A stretch of 64,000 nt of DNA from Anaerocolumna jejuensis DSM 15929 (GCF_900142215.1 NZ_FRAC01000012.1:124001-188000); one strand, 5' to 3'. Counted from the stretch's first letter, positions 52,909 through 62,400 are shown. Notes: generated from the letters alone by a model not told the origin. Program-made: numbers and translations.

Positions 52909-53475
52909 ATGAAATTATATCTAATCAGACATGGGCAGACGGACTGGAATGTAGCAGGAAGAATTCAGGGAAGCCATGACAGTGAGCTAAATGAGAATGG
53001 AATCAGTCAGGCAGAAGCCTTGGGAGCCAAATTATTGGATTCCGGGCTGAAATTTTCTAAAATATATTCCAGCACACAAAAGAGAGCCTTTAAAACGGCA
53101 GAAATCATTAGCGGAATTACGAAAAAGCCTCTTGAAGCAGTAAAAGGGCTGGAGGAGATCAGTCTTGGAGCGTGGGAAGGACTGACCTGGGAGGAGGTAA
53201 TACAAAAATATTCAGCTGAATATAAAAGGTGGCGCCAAGACCTCAGGTATACCAAGGCACCTGAGGGAGAATCCTATCAGGAAATGCTGGAGCGTGTGCT
53301 TGCCGCCCTGCGCAGGATTATTGAAACAAACAGCGAAGATGCCGCAGTTGTAACCCATGGTGCGGTTATCATGTGCCTCCGGTGTTATATTACCAATACG
53401 CCTTTTGAGAAAATGAGAGAATTTCAGGCAAAGAATACCTCGGTATTGGAAATAAGCAGTGAACTGCTGGGATAA
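52909..53475 (+). CDS. Histidine phosphatase superfamily (phosphoglycerate-mutase-like) protein
   Basis: A 188-residue enzyme with the RHG catalytic motif at residues 7-9 (LIRHGQTDWN), H8 being the phosphorylated residue, and the second histidine in VVTHGAVI; E in GLEEISLGAWEG is the acid/base position. This length and motif set fit CobC/GpmB-like phosphatases acting on small phosphate esters. The start at 52909 follows GGAGAATGT; an upstream TTG adds 12 unlikely residues. Exact substrate not determinable. Confidence 0.88.
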   Translation: MKLYLIRHGQTDWNVAGRIQGSHDSELNENGISQAEALGAKLLDSGLKFSKIYSSTQKRAFKTAEIISGITKKPLEAVKGLEEISLGAWEGLTWEEVIQKYSAEYKRWRQDLRYTKAPEGESYQEMLERVLAALRRIIETNSEDAAVVTHGAVIMCLRCYITNTPFEKMREFQAKNTSVLEISSELLG

Positions 53476-53517
53476 GTCAAAAAAGAAGTACCTGTCCCAG
53501 GGTTGCTGTAGTGTATT

Positions 53518-53542
53518 CTGCTGCACAGCTACTGTGCAGCAG
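53518..53542. terminator. Hairpin between converging genes, overlapping the kinase stop codon
   Basis: Arms CTGCTGCACAG and CTGTGCAGCAG around CTA. The stop codon of the histidine kinase lies in the loop. T-runs are weak, so termination efficiency is uncertain. Confidence 0.5.
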
Positions 53543-55235
53543 GTAGTGTAAGCCATACCGTTGTTCCTTCGTTTACCTTGCTTTCATATTTTAATCCGAA
53601 TTCAGCTCCATAGTATAGCTGTACCCGCTGATGGACATTATGGGCGCCGTAGCCGTTGGTTTCAGAGGTCAGAAGCCTGGTGAGGGTCTCCGCCTGCATG
53701 CCGCAGCCATTATCGGATACCGTAAAGATAAGAAGAGCAGCGGATCTTGTTAAGGATATGGTAAGCAGGCCTCTGCCGGGAGTTTCTTTATGGTCAATCC
53801 CGTGGATAATTGCATTTTCCGTCAGGGGCTGGAGCAGGAGGTTTATCATAACCAGGGAAAGAGCACTTTCATCAATCTCATATACCACATCGAAGGAATT
53901 GGAGTGCATCATACTCTGGATATTGATATAGGACCTGGTATTTTCCAGTTCGTCATGTACGGATATAAGGTTTTTCCCTTTGTTTAGGGTAGTACGGTAA
54001 AAGGTGGAGAGCAGCTGTGCCATGCGGCTGATATCCTCCTGCTCTGCCATAATTGCCTTTCCGTTTATCAGAGAAAGGCTGTTATAGAGAAAATGAGGAT
54101 TAATCTGTGCCTGCAAGGCCTTCATTTCATATTCCTGCTGGGTAATCTTACTTTTATAGACCTCATCAATGAGATATTGAATACGGGATACCATGCGGCG
54201 GAAGCTTTTGACCAGATGGCCCAGTTCATCGGAAGAGTCATATACTACACGGACTGCCATTTCACTGTCCTCCAGCTTATCCATATCCTCTGACAATTCT
54301 TCCAGGGGGCGGACCAGACTTTTGGATAATAGGGCACTCAATACAAAAAGCAGCAGGAGGCACAAAAGGACGATTAGTATTACGATGACAGTTATTTGAT
54401 TTGCAGCTTCTGAAACAGTGCTTACCGGGCGGTAGACATATATTTTCCAGCCGGAATTTTTAAGGGAAACAGACTGTATGACGTAGGTTTCATTGAGCTT
54501 CCCGCCTTTTAAAGCAGAAAGTGACTGATCGGAAAGGGCATAGCTTAAATCCTTTTCCTTAAAGTCATGAAAGGAGTAAAGAACCTCACCCTGCCCGTTT
54601 TCCAGGAATACCCCATAGGATTTGTTGAACAGGGAGGACAGAGTTGAAAAGGTCTTCTCATAGCTGATATTCATATACAGGATACTGGTATAATTACTGC
54701 CTGACAAGTACAGCCGGCAGATTAGGGAAAGAGATTTTTTATCCTTGGAGGCAGCAAAAAAAGGTGTGGTTTTTGACAGGGCCTCCCGGTACCAGGGCAG
54801 ATTTTTGATATCTCCTAAGGGTCTTAGGGTGCTGCCATGGGGATAGATTGGGTTATCCGTATAGATTGTCAGAGTCTTTATTTCTCCGTGAAGGGACCTG
54901 ACAGTGGTAAACAAGGGGTCAAGCTCATACATATAGGTCTTATACATGTCAAAGTTGTTGGTAAAGGTATGGGTGAGGCTGTTACGGACATCCTCATCCC
55001 ATAGGATCAGGTTCATGGCATTTAGATAGGAATCAATCTTATAGTTCAGGTTATATACCTCTTGCTTTAAGGATTCCTTCAGCGCCGTTTTTTCCCTGTC
55101 GATTAACAGCTTCCGTACCTGCCCGTAGGAAAAGCTGCCCAGAAGGATGACGGGAATCAGTCCTACAAAGAGGCATATGATAGTAACCTTTTTACGAAAG
55201 CTTAAATTCTTAAAGTATTCCAGCATATGTTTCAT
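53529..55235 (-). CDS. Sensor histidine kinase, YesM family
   Basis: Membrane sensor of 568 residues. A membrane helix at residues 15-37 and another near 283-305 enclose an extracytoplasmic sensor of about 245 residues; a HAMP segment follows (LVRPLEELSEDMDKLEDSE). The phosphorylated histidine is H381 in QINPHFLYNSL, characteristic of the LytS/YesM His_kinase group, and the ATPase domain has LTENAIIHGI and DNGCGM. Paired with the AraC-type response regulator directly upstream (3-base gap, ribosome site inside the regulator's 3' end). It probably senses the sugar bound by, or imported through, the divergent ABC system. Confidence 0.93.
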   Translation of the reverse strand: MKHMLEYFKNLSFRKKVTIICLFVGLIPVILLGSFSYGQVRKLLIDREKTALKESLKQEVYNLNYKIDSYLNAMNLILWDEDVRNSLTHTFTNNFDMYKTYMYELDPLFTTVRSLHGEIKTLTIYTDNPIYPHGSTLRPLGDIKNLPWYREALSKTTPFFAASKDKKSLSLICRLYLSGSNYTSILYMNISYEKTFSTLSSLFNKSYGVFLENGQGEVLYSFHDFKEKDLSYALSDQSLSALKGGKLNETYVIQSVSLKNSGWKIYVYRPVSTVSEAANQITVIVILIVLLCLLLLFVLSALLSKSLVRPLEELSEDMDKLEDSEMAVRVVYDSSDELGHLVKSFRRMVSRIQYLIDEVYKSKITQQEYEMKALQAQINPHFLYNSLSLINGKAIMAEQEDISRMAQLLSTFYRTTLNKGKNLISVHDELENTRSYINIQSMMHSNSFDVVYEIDESALSLVMINLLLQPLTENAIIHGIDHKETPGRGLLTISLTRSAALLIFTVSDNGCGMQAETLTRLLTSETNGYGAHNVHQRVQLYYGAEFGLKYESKVNEGTTVWLTLPAAQ

Positions 55236-55238
55236 AAT

Positions 55239-56786
55239 TCACACCTCACTCCGAAGCTGCCTGTGGTTCTGCCTGTATTTATCCGGTGTGGTTCCAAAGT
55301 CCTCCTGAAAACTCTTACAGAAATAAGAAATATTGGAATAGCCTACCGAGGGACAGATATCACTTATTTTCATATTTGTTGTAATAAGCAGCTCTTTTGC
55401 CTTTTCCATGCGGATGTTTTTGATATACCTGTTAATACCAAAGCCTGTTTCCTGTATGAACAGGCTGCTGAGATACCTTGGCGTCAGATAGACCTTATCT
55501 GCCAGAATATTTAAACTGAGCTCTTCCCCATAATGGGCTCTGATATATTGGTCTACCAGGTTAATAGCATGTTTTGGAGACTGCTGTTCCTGCTCTATCT
55601 GAGCTACCAGTTTATCCAGTGTTTCGTCAATGAGGGAGCGTATATCCGAAAAATATTTAAAATGATAGATTCTTTCGGAAATCTGCCAAAAAGCAGATTC
55701 TTCATAAGTAGTAAGGCTTTGCAGCATTGTCTGCAGCAGGCCGGTAAAGAGATAGCGGACGTAAATATGGGAAAAGGTTGCCTGATTTTCATATTTCTGT
55801 ATCAGCATGGCAATATTCTGTTTTAAACTGTACACATCCTTTAACTGGATGTCCTTTTCAATGCTCTTTAAAAGTATGTCATCTTCTTCCGGGTCTATTA
55901 TACCGCAGGTATCGGAGCCCTGGGTATAAAGATATCTTCCCGGGAAAAAGAAGCGCTTCTCCAGATACATTTCTGTCTCGTTAAACACCTTCCCCATATC
56001 CTCCGGTGAGAAAAAAGGTTTGCTGATGGCAAGATAGCATACCTGATGATACTGCTCTGTAAGGCGTTTGTGCAGCTCTTCTGCAATAGCCTCCATTTTC
56101 TTTAATTCAGCAGCTTCGGTAAATAACAAAAGGCCTTGTGAAGGGTTCAGGTTAATATAGCAGGTATCCCGGGAGAGAACAGGGGAGACTGGGGATAGAA
56201 ATTCCTGAGTGGTATCCTTTGTAAGCCTGCTGCCGAAGAAGTCGGATTCATATTGTATCAGCAGCATCTGCCTGTAAGTATATAAAAAGGTAATGTCCAC
56301 GTCCTTATAAGCCTCTAGGATATTCACCAGAGAGGTATTGTTAATAAGCTGGTAGAGAATATGATTTTTCATAAAATCCAGACTGGCCTTTTGTTTTAAA
56401 GCCTCCTGTTCCTTCCGGCTGATAGCATCGAGAACGGTAAGGATGGTTTTCTGAAATTCTTCTGTGTTTACCGGCTTAAGAATATAGTTTACAGCCCGAA
56501 GGGACAGGGCTTCTTTCACATATTCAAAATCATCATAACCGCTGAAAAATATAATCTGAATATCAGGCTGCAGTTCCCTCACCTTACCTGCCAGTTCGAT
56601 TCCGTTTAAAAAAGGCATTTTGATATCGGTGAATAAGATGTCCGCTTTTTGCGCAGTCAGGAGCTCAAGGGCTTCTTTTCCGTTAGCGGCCTCCATGACA
56701 GTAAGGGGAAAGCGGTATTTATGAAGCAGAAACCGAATAGCATCTCTTTCATCCTTTTCATCGTCTGTAATTAAAATACGGTACAT
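55239..56786 (-). CDS. Response regulator with AraC-type DNA-binding domain, YesN family
   Basis: A 515-residue regulator: receiver domain at residues 1-120 with phospho-acceptor D54 (LFTDIKMP) and acidic pocket D8-D9, a long helical middle region, and an AraC double helix-turn-helix at about 410-510 (LNILADKVYLTPRYLSSLFI, ISDICPSVGYSNISYFCKSF). The start at 56784-56786 follows AGGAGG; 27 upstream in-frame residues are leader sequence. It is the first gene of the two-component operon and is divergent from the binding-protein gene, whose promoter it very likely activates. Confidence 0.93.
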   Translation of the reverse strand: MYRILITDDEKDERDAIRFLLHKYRFPLTVMEAANGKEALELLTAQKADILFTDIKMPFLNGIELAGKVRELQPDIQIIFFSGYDDFEYVKEALSLRAVNYILKPVNTEEFQKTILTVLDAISRKEQEALKQKASLDFMKNHILYQLINNTSLVNILEAYKDVDITFLYTYRQMLLIQYESDFFGSRLTKDTTQEFLSPVSPVLSRDTCYINLNPSQGLLLFTEAAELKKMEAIAEELHKRLTEQYHQVCYLAISKPFFSPEDMGKVFNETEMYLEKRFFFPGRYLYTQGSDTCGIIDPEEDDILLKSIEKDIQLKDVYSLKQNIAMLIQKYENQATFSHIYVRYLFTGLLQTMLQSLTTYEESAFWQISERIYHFKYFSDIRSLIDETLDKLVAQIEQEQQSPKHAINLVDQYIRAHYGEELSLNILADKVYLTPRYLSSLFIQETGFGINRYIKNIRMEKAKELLITTNMKISDICPSVGYSNISYFCKSFQEDFGTTPDKYRQNHRQLRSEV

Positions 56787-56817
56787 GGGCAGCCTCCTGT
56801 GTGTGTTGTTTAAGTGA

Positions 56818-56846
56818 ATTATATCATCCTGGCATAAGGTGTTCAA
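56818..56846 (-). promoter_or_regulatory. Sigma-A promoter of the two-component operon
   Basis: Minus strand: -35 TTGAAC (56841-56846), 17-base spacer, -10 TATAAT (56818-56823). Confidence 0.65.
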
Positions 56847-56908
56847 TGGATGAAAGGCTCCTTCCATAAGGTTCCGGAAAAAGTGTTATAAAACATGAAT
56901 TTCTTTCG

Positions 56909-56964
56909 TTTACCCATAAAGCTTCTGCGGTTATACTAAAAGTAAGCTGATCAACGGCCGTTGA
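56909..56964 (+). promoter_or_regulatory. Promoter and palindrome of the importer operon
   Basis: -35 TTTACC (56909-56914), 17-base spacer, -10 TATACT (56932-56937), followed at the expected transcript start region by the perfect 14-bp palindrome TCAACGGCCGTTGA (56951-56964). The weak -35 fits an activated promoter; the palindrome could bind an additional repressor. Confidence 0.6.
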
Positions 56965-56984
56965 GAGGGTCTTTACAATTAGTA

Positions 56985-57008
56985 ATTCCGCAAGTGAACT
57001 TGCGGAAT
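56985..57008 (+). promoter_or_regulatory. Leader hairpin before the binding-protein ribosome site
   Basis: Arms ATTCCGCAAGT and ACTTGCGGAAT separated by two bases, ending 5 bases before the GGAGG of the binding-protein gene. It may stabilise the message 5' end or act as an operator. Confidence 0.5.
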
Positions 57009-57023
57009 GCATGGAGGATTGAT

Positions 57024-58766
57024 ATGAGAAAAAATTATTTGTTCAGACATATTGCAATAACTTTGTCGGCAGTTATGGTATTGTCGCTGGCAGGCTGTTC
57101 GGGAACCAATACAAAGAATAATGCCGCTGCCGGAAAAAATACGGAGACCAGCAGCAGTAATAAGGGGGAAGAAAAAGGAACCCAGACAGAGGACGGTCCT
57201 TTTGGCGCTTATCCGGAGACAGTAACCTATACTATGGGACGGCAGACCATACAAAATCCCAAGCTGCCTGACGGAGATACTTATGAGAACAATGCTTATA
57301 CCCGTTTCGTAAAGGAGAAGCTCAATGCAGTTGCGTCAGATGCCTTTGAAGCAAACGGAGAGGATTATGACAGACAGGTGTCCCTGGCAATAGCCTCCGA
57401 GGATTTGCCGGACATCATGAAGATAGGCAGTAAAGATATCCTGAATGAGCTGGTGGAAAATGATATGGTTGCGGATCTGACAGAGGCCTATAACACCTAT
57501 GGCAGTGATTATTTGAAGGAAATCTATGAATCCTATGACGGAAGATGCCTTTCTACTGCGACCTATGACGGGAAGATAATGGCTCTGCCCGGAACGAATG
57601 TAGACAGTGCGCCCAATGAAGTATGGATAAGGCAGGACTGGGTGGATAAGCTGGGATTAAAGGTGGATGAAGACGGCAACGGTATGATTACCATTGACGA
57701 GCTTAAGAACATAGCCAAGGCCTTCATGGAAAAGGACCCCGGCGGCAGTAAAAATCCCGTTGGTATTTCCCTGGCATACTGGTTAAGCGCCAATGATTAC
57801 GGCGGCGCCACCTACTGTGCCACCGGTATTGCAAATGCCTTTGGCGCCTATCCGAAATTATGGTTCAAGAATACGGACGGAAGCGTATATTACGGCTCCA
57901 ATACCGAAGAAAATAAGAAAACCCTCGGGCTCCTGGCAGACTGGTTCAAGGAAGGAATCCTGGACCCCCAGTTCGGTACCAGAACCTGGGATGATATTAC
58001 AGCGCTGTTAAGCAATGGACAGACAGGCATCACCTTTGGTGTATGGCATATTCCCGACTGGCTGTTAAATAACGTAAGAGCCATGGATAAGAAGGCTGCC
58101 TTTACCAGCTATGTTGTAGAAGGGGAAAACGGAAAGGCAAATGTATTTCATAACAATGCCTCCAGCGGTTATATTGTAGTCAGAAAGGGCTATAAGCATC
58201 CTGAGCTTGCGATAAAGATTGCAAACCTGTTCTATGATGAGCTGGCAAATACAAAGACTCTTGAAAAGGATTACCCCGAGGTGGCTAAGTACCAGGCAGA
58301 CGGCGTGGATGGTTCCACAAGGCCCTTTAATGTGGAAATCAACAAATATACCTCCCTTTTAGACGATTACGCTGATATCAAAAAGGGAGTGGACGGTAAG
58401 ATTGCCATAGAAGATGCACGTACCCTGGAATCCAGGAATGTAATCCAGAGCGTTAAGAGATATCTGAAGAATCCGGCTGCCGAGGATGTGACGGATTGGT
58501 CTAAATATCATTCCAGAATGAAGGGTATTGCATTAATTGATAAATTGACCAAGGAGGGCAGCTTTAACTGGGTTGACCCCGTCTTCTGGGGAACCACTGA
58601 AACCATGAAGAGCTCCTGGGCTAATTTACAAAAGCTTGAAGAAGAGACTTTTATAAAGATTGTTACCGGTTCCGTTCCTTTGGATGACTTTGATAAGTAT
58701 GTGAAGGATTGGAATAATCAGGGCGGCTCCCAGATTATCACAGAAATTGAAGCAAACATAAAATAA
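57024..58766 (+). CDS. ABC importer substrate-binding lipoprotein, LplA type
   Basis: A 580-residue extracytoplasmic binding protein of the long LplA/YtcQ group that partners YesM/YesN systems. The lipobox is SLAGC with C25. Residues 215-226 (DEDGNGMITIDE) match a 12-residue EF-hand calcium loop, reminiscent of the calcium site in alginate-binding proteins. The start at 57024 follows GGAGGATTG. It heads an operon with two permeases, a GH13 glucosidase and a GH66 dextranase, so isomaltooligosaccharides are the probable ligand. Confidence 0.92.
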   Translation: MRKNYLFRHIAITLSAVMVLSLAGCSGTNTKNNAAAGKNTETSSSNKGEEKGTQTEDGPFGAYPETVTYTMGRQTIQNPKLPDGDTYENNAYTRFVKEKLNAVASDAFEANGEDYDRQVSLAIASEDLPDIMKIGSKDILNELVENDMVADLTEAYNTYGSDYLKEIYESYDGRCLSTATYDGKIMALPGTNVDSAPNEVWIRQDWVDKLGLKVDEDGNGMITIDELKNIAKAFMEKDPGGSKNPVGISLAYWLSANDYGGATYCATGIANAFGAYPKLWFKNTDGSVYYGSNTEENKKTLGLLADWFKEGILDPQFGTRTWDDITALLSNGQTGITFGVWHIPDWLLNNVRAMDKKAAFTSYVVEGENGKANVFHNNASSGYIVVRKGYKHPELAIKIANLFYDELANTKTLEKDYPEVAKYQADGVDGSTRPFNVEINKYTSLLDDYADIKKGVDGKIAIEDARTLESRNVIQSVKRYLKNPAAEDVTDWSKYHSRMKGIALIDKLTKEGSFNWVDPVFWGTTETMKSSWANLQKLEEETFIKIVTGSVPLDDFDKYVKDWNNQGGSQIITEIEANIK

Positions 58767-58778
58767 TGGAAGCGGCTG

Positions 58779-58810
58779 GGGGCTGTTGCGAAAGAAAATG
58801 CAACAGCCCC
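58779..58810 (+). terminator. Leaky intercistronic hairpin
   Basis: Arms GGGGCTGTTGC and GCAACAGCCCC with loop GAAAGAAAAT, then TTGTC. As at 46801, it lies between the binding-protein and permease genes and probably sets subunit ratios. Confidence 0.65.
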
Positions 58811-58830
58811 TTGTCAAAGGAGAGAATTTC

Positions 58831-59745
58831 ATGCATAAAAGAAACCGCACCCTGGGAAATAAGTTACGTTCCGGAATAACCTATCATCTCATGATGATTC
58901 CCGGAGTAATATTCCTTATTATATTCAGCTATATCCCGATGGCTGGGATAATAATGGCCTTCCAGAATTATGTGCCCGCCAAAGGACTTCTGCATTCTGA
59001 CTTTGTGGGCATAAAGCATTTTAAATACATGCTGATGCTGCCGGATATTACACAAGTGGTTATAAATACGGTAACCATAGCACTTGGGAAAATATTGTTT
59101 GGAACCTTTATGGCCATAGCGTTTGCCATCCTGTTAAATGAAATCCGGAAAAGAGTATTAAAAAAATGGATTCAGACCATTGTTTATCTGCCCCATTTCC
59201 TTTCCTGGGTGGTACTGGCGGCGGTAATCGTAAATATGTTCAACCTGGACGGCAGTGTAAATCTGATACTGACAAGCTTAGGAATGGAGAAAATTAATTT
59301 CCTGGGCAGCAATAAATGGTTCCAGCCTTTGTTAGTCTCAACGGATGTATGGAAGGAATTCGGCTATAACTCCATTGTATATCTGGCGGCCATTACTTCC
59401 ATCGACCCGGGCCTTCATGAAGCGGCGGCTATTGACGGTGCTGCCTGGCGCAAAAGAATATGGCATATTACCTTGCCCGGCATGCTGCCGATTATTTTAT
59501 TAATGGCAGCCATGAGCCTTACCAGTATCTTAAGTGCGGGCTTTGATCAAATCTATAATCTGTATACGCCGATGGTATACCAGAGCGGGGATGTGCTGGA
59601 TACCTATGTGTACCGTATCGGCCTTATCGGAAGGCAGTACAGCTTTGCAACGGCTGTGGGGCTGTTAAAATCCTTTATCGGTATGGTACTGATGCTGAGT
59701 GCTAATGGATTTTCCAAGAAATTCACAGACAGAAAGATATTTTAG
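58831..59745 (+). CDS. ABC importer permease, LplB type
   Basis: A 304-residue permease with six helices (first at about 24-44) and the EAA loop (LHEAAAIDGAAWRKRIWHITLP). The start at 58831 follows AAAGGAGAG; 15 upstream in-frame residues overlap the hairpin and are rejected. Partner of 59756-60649. No ATPase gene in the operon. Confidence 0.92.
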   Translation: MHKRNRTLGNKLRSGITYHLMMIPGVIFLIIFSYIPMAGIIMAFQNYVPAKGLLHSDFVGIKHFKYMLMLPDITQVVINTVTIALGKILFGTFMAIAFAILLNEIRKRVLKKWIQTIVYLPHFLSWVVLAAVIVNMFNLDGSVNLILTSLGMEKINFLGSNKWFQPLLVSTDVWKEFGYNSIVYLAAITSIDPGLHEAAAIDGAAWRKRIWHITLPGMLPIILLMAAMSLTSILSAGFDQIYNLYTPMVYQSGDVLDTYVYRIGLIGRQYSFATAVGLLKSFIGMVLMLSANGFSKKFTDRKIF

Positions 59746-59755
59746 GAGGCAGGTT

Positions 59756-60649
59756 ATGATAGAAAATAAATCCTTTGGCTCAAAGCTTAGAAATTTTATA
59801 ATATATACCATTGTAATCCTGCTGGCACTTATGTGCCTGCTTCCCCTTTGGAATATTGCTGCCATATCCTTCAGCAGCAGTGCGGCTGTAACAGCACAGC
59901 GTGTAGGGCTGCTGCCGGAACAATTTACCCTGGCAGCCTATGAAAAAATTATGGGAGATGCACAGTTCTGGCGGTCCTTTGGCATTTCGGCCATGAGGGT
60001 AGTACTGGCACTTGCTATCAACATTGTGCTGATTATACTGATGGCATATCCTCTGTCGAAATCAAACAGGGAGTTTAAGGGCAGGAACATCTATATGAAT
60101 CTGCTGGTGTTTGCCATGCTCTTTAACGGAGGTATGATACCGACATACCTGATAGTAAAGCAGCTGCACCTTCTGAATACGATATGGTCCCTGATACTGC
60201 CCGGGGCTGTTCCCATATTCAGTGTAATCCTGGTAATGAATTTCTTTGTCGGGGTTCCAAAATCCCTGGAAGAAGCGGCCATGATTGACGGTGCCACACC
60301 CTTTCAGATACTGTTCCGTGTATATGTGCCCATATCGAAACCTTCTCTTGCAACGGTTGCCCTGTTCAGCATTGTCGGAAGCTGGAATGACTTTTACAGC
60401 GGCCTGATCTACATAACAAAAATCAGGAATTACCCTGTAATGACCTACATACAGTCCTTAAGTGTAAATATTGAAGAGCTTTTAAAGGCAGGCATGAGTT
60501 CCAGTTCCCTGGCAAGTGTTACGGAGGTTTCAAACCAGAATCTGAATGCGGCTAAAATTGTAGTGGTGGTCATACCCTTGCTGTTAATTTATCCATTATT
60601 GCAGCGATATCTGATTACCGGTATTGTAATGGGGTCTGTGAAGGAATAA
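59756..60649 (+). CDS. ABC importer permease, LplC type
   Basis: A 297-residue permease with six helices and the EAA loop (LEEAAMIDGATPFQILFRVYVP). The start at 59756 follows TAGGAGG, 10 bases after the LplB gene. LplC proteins have the longer loop before the last helix seen here (SVNIEELLKAGMSSSSLAS). Confidence 0.92.
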   Translation: MIENKSFGSKLRNFIIYTIVILLALMCLLPLWNIAAISFSSSAAVTAQRVGLLPEQFTLAAYEKIMGDAQFWRSFGISAMRVVLALAINIVLIILMAYPLSKSNREFKGRNIYMNLLVFAMLFNGGMIPTYLIVKQLHLLNTIWSLILPGAVPIFSVILVMNFFVGVPKSLEEAAMIDGATPFQILFRVYVPISKPSLATVALFSIVGSWNDFYSGLIYITKIRNYPVMTYIQSLSVNIEELLKAGMSSSSLASVTEVSNQNLNAAKIVVVVIPLLLIYPLLQRYLITGIVMGSVKE

Positions 60650-60671
60650 TATATAGCTATAGGAAAACGAA

Positions 60672-60762
60672 GCTGAAAGAAAAATTGAAAAGAGGAAGCC
60701 ACGGAGTTATTTCTTTCAGCCGGTAAGGTGGCCGTATCCCCGGTGTTTTTACCTTGGGATAC
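60672..60762 (+). promoter_or_regulatory. Two consecutive hairpins before the GH13 gene
   Basis: First hairpin arms GCTGAAAGAAA and TTTCTTTCAGC (60672-60720), second GTATCCC and GGGATAC (60734-60762). The plan (A-rich TGAAA hairpin, then a TATCC/GGATA hairpin, then a start codon) resembles the leaders at 16617 and 28010, though sequence identity is low. Confidence 0.45.
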
Positions 60763-60777
60763 GTTAGGTGCAGGAGT

Positions 60778-62400
60778 ATGCAGGAAAGTAAATGGTGGAA
60801 AAATGCAGTTGTTTATCAGATATATCCAAGAAGCTTTAAGGATAGCAATGGTGACGGAATCGGTGACTTGCAGGGAATTATAAGGAAGCTGGATTATCTG
60901 AAGGAGTTGGGGGTAGATGCCATATGGCTGTCTCCCGTATGCCGGTCACCCCAGGATGATAATGGCTATGACATTTCGGATTACAGGGATATTGATTCGA
61001 TGTTTGGTTCTTTAAAGGATATGGAGGAGCTGATAAAAGAAGCAGAAGAGAGAAACATCCGTATTATCATGGACCTTGTATTAAACCATTCCTCTGATGA
61101 GCACCTATGGTTTATAGAGGCAAGAAAGAGCAGGGAAAATCCCTATCATGACTACTATGTGTGGAGGGATGGCACAGAAGGGCTGCCGCCCAATGATATG
61201 AGGGCATGTTTTGGCGGCTCTGCCTGGGAATGGGTGCCGGAGCTGTCCCAGTATTATTTCCATCAGTTTTCCGTGAAGCAGCCGGACTTGAATTGGGAGA
61301 ATCCAAAGCTGCGGCAGGAAATCTATGATATGATTCTGTGGTGGATGGAGAAAGGCGTGGGAGGCTTCCGACTGGACGTTATCGACCAGATTGCCAAAGA
61401 GCCGGATTTAAAGATAACCAATAACGGTCCAAGGCTTCATGAATATATCAGGGAGCTCAGTAAAGAGACCTTTCGTAAAGGGGATTTGATTACGGTGGGG
61501 GAAGCCTGGGGTGCCAATACGGAGCTTGCAAAGCTTTACAGCAATCCCGACGGCAGTGAATTCTCCATGGTATTCCAGTTTGAGCACATCAATTTGGACC
61601 AGCAGCCGGATAAGGAGAAATGGGACCTGGCTCCCCTTGATTTTCTGAAATTAAAGCAGGTATTTGCAAAATGGCAGAGGGAGCTGTACCGGACGGGCTG
61701 GAACAGCCTTTTCTGGAACAACCATGACCTTCCCCGAATTGTCTCCAGATGGGGAAATGACAAGGAATACAGGGAGAAGTCTGCCAAGATGCTTGCAACT
61801 CTTCTTCACGGCATGCAGGGGACGCCTTATATCTATCAGGGAGAAGAGCTTGGAATGACCAATGCAGAATTTGAGATAGAGGATTACAGAGACATAGAGA
61901 CTCTTAATGTATATCATGAACGTCTGGAAAAAGGATACCAGAAGGAAGATATTCTAAACTCCATTCATGCCAAGGGCAGAGATAATGCCAGGACTCCCAT
62001 GCAGTGGGATGACAGCCCCAATGCAGGATTTTCCGAGGGCACTCCCTGGATACGGGTTAACGGAAATTACAGGGAAATAAATGCAAAGCAGGAAATGGCA
62101 GATAAAGGTTCCGTATTTCATTATTATAAAAAACTGATTGGGCTCAGAAAGACTTACGAAGTATTTGCAGATGGAAAATTTGAACTTTTACTGGAAGAAG
62201 ATAAGGATATTTTTGCCTATACCAGAACTTCTGAGGGCGAAAAGCTTCTTATAATCTGCAATTTTCATGAAAAGGAGGTTCCCTTCCTTCTGCCGGAGGG
62301 CTGGTCGGGAAAGGAAGAGATTCTGATAGCGAATTACAATGAAATAGCGGAGACCGAAAAGCTCAGGCCTTATGAGGCAAGAATCTATCGAAAAGCTTAA
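60778..62400 (+). CDS. GH13 alpha-1,6-glucosidase (oligo-1,6-glucosidase / dextran glucosidase)
   Basis: Cytoplasmic exo-glucosidase of 540 residues that removes glucose from isomaltooligosaccharides. The catalytic nucleophile is D200 (GFRLDVID), the acid/base E242 (VGEAWGAN) and the transition-state stabiliser D317 (NNHDLPR). Valine after the nucleophile (D200-V201) is the known marker of alpha-1,6 specificity in GH13_31 enzymes. Segments MVFQFEH and SGWNSLFWNNHD-like TGWNSLFWNN resemble DexB. The start is taken at 60778, in front of WWKNAVVYQIYPRSF; the AGGAG is unusually close (1-2 bases), so a TTG at 60754 remains possible. The last 15 codons belong to the first unit of a 34-bp tandem array, and the stop codon lies in unit two. 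Confidence 0.93.
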   Translation: MQESKWWKNAVVYQIYPRSFKDSNGDGIGDLQGIIRKLDYLKELGVDAIWLSPVCRSPQDDNGYDISDYRDIDSMFGSLKDMEELIKEAEERNIRIIMDLVLNHSSDEHLWFIEARKSRENPYHDYYVWRDGTEGLPPNDMRACFGGSAWEWVPELSQYYFHQFSVKQPDLNWENPKLRQEIYDMILWWMEKGVGGFRLDVIDQIAKEPDLKITNNGPRLHEYIRELSKETFRKGDLITVGEAWGANTELAKLYSNPDGSEFSMVFQFEHINLDQQPDKEKWDLAPLDFLKLKQVFAKWQRELYRTGWNSLFWNNHDLPRIVSRWGNDKEYREKSAKMLATLLHGMQGTPYIYQGEELGMTNAEFEIEDYRDIETLNVYHERLEKGYQKEDILNSIHAKGRDNARTPMQWDDSPNAGFSEGTPWIRVNGNYREINAKQEMADKGSVFHYYKKLIGLRKTYEVFADGKFELLLEEDKDIFAYTRTSEGEKLLIICNFHEKEVPFLLPEGWSGKEEILIANYNEIAETEKLRPYEARIYRKA

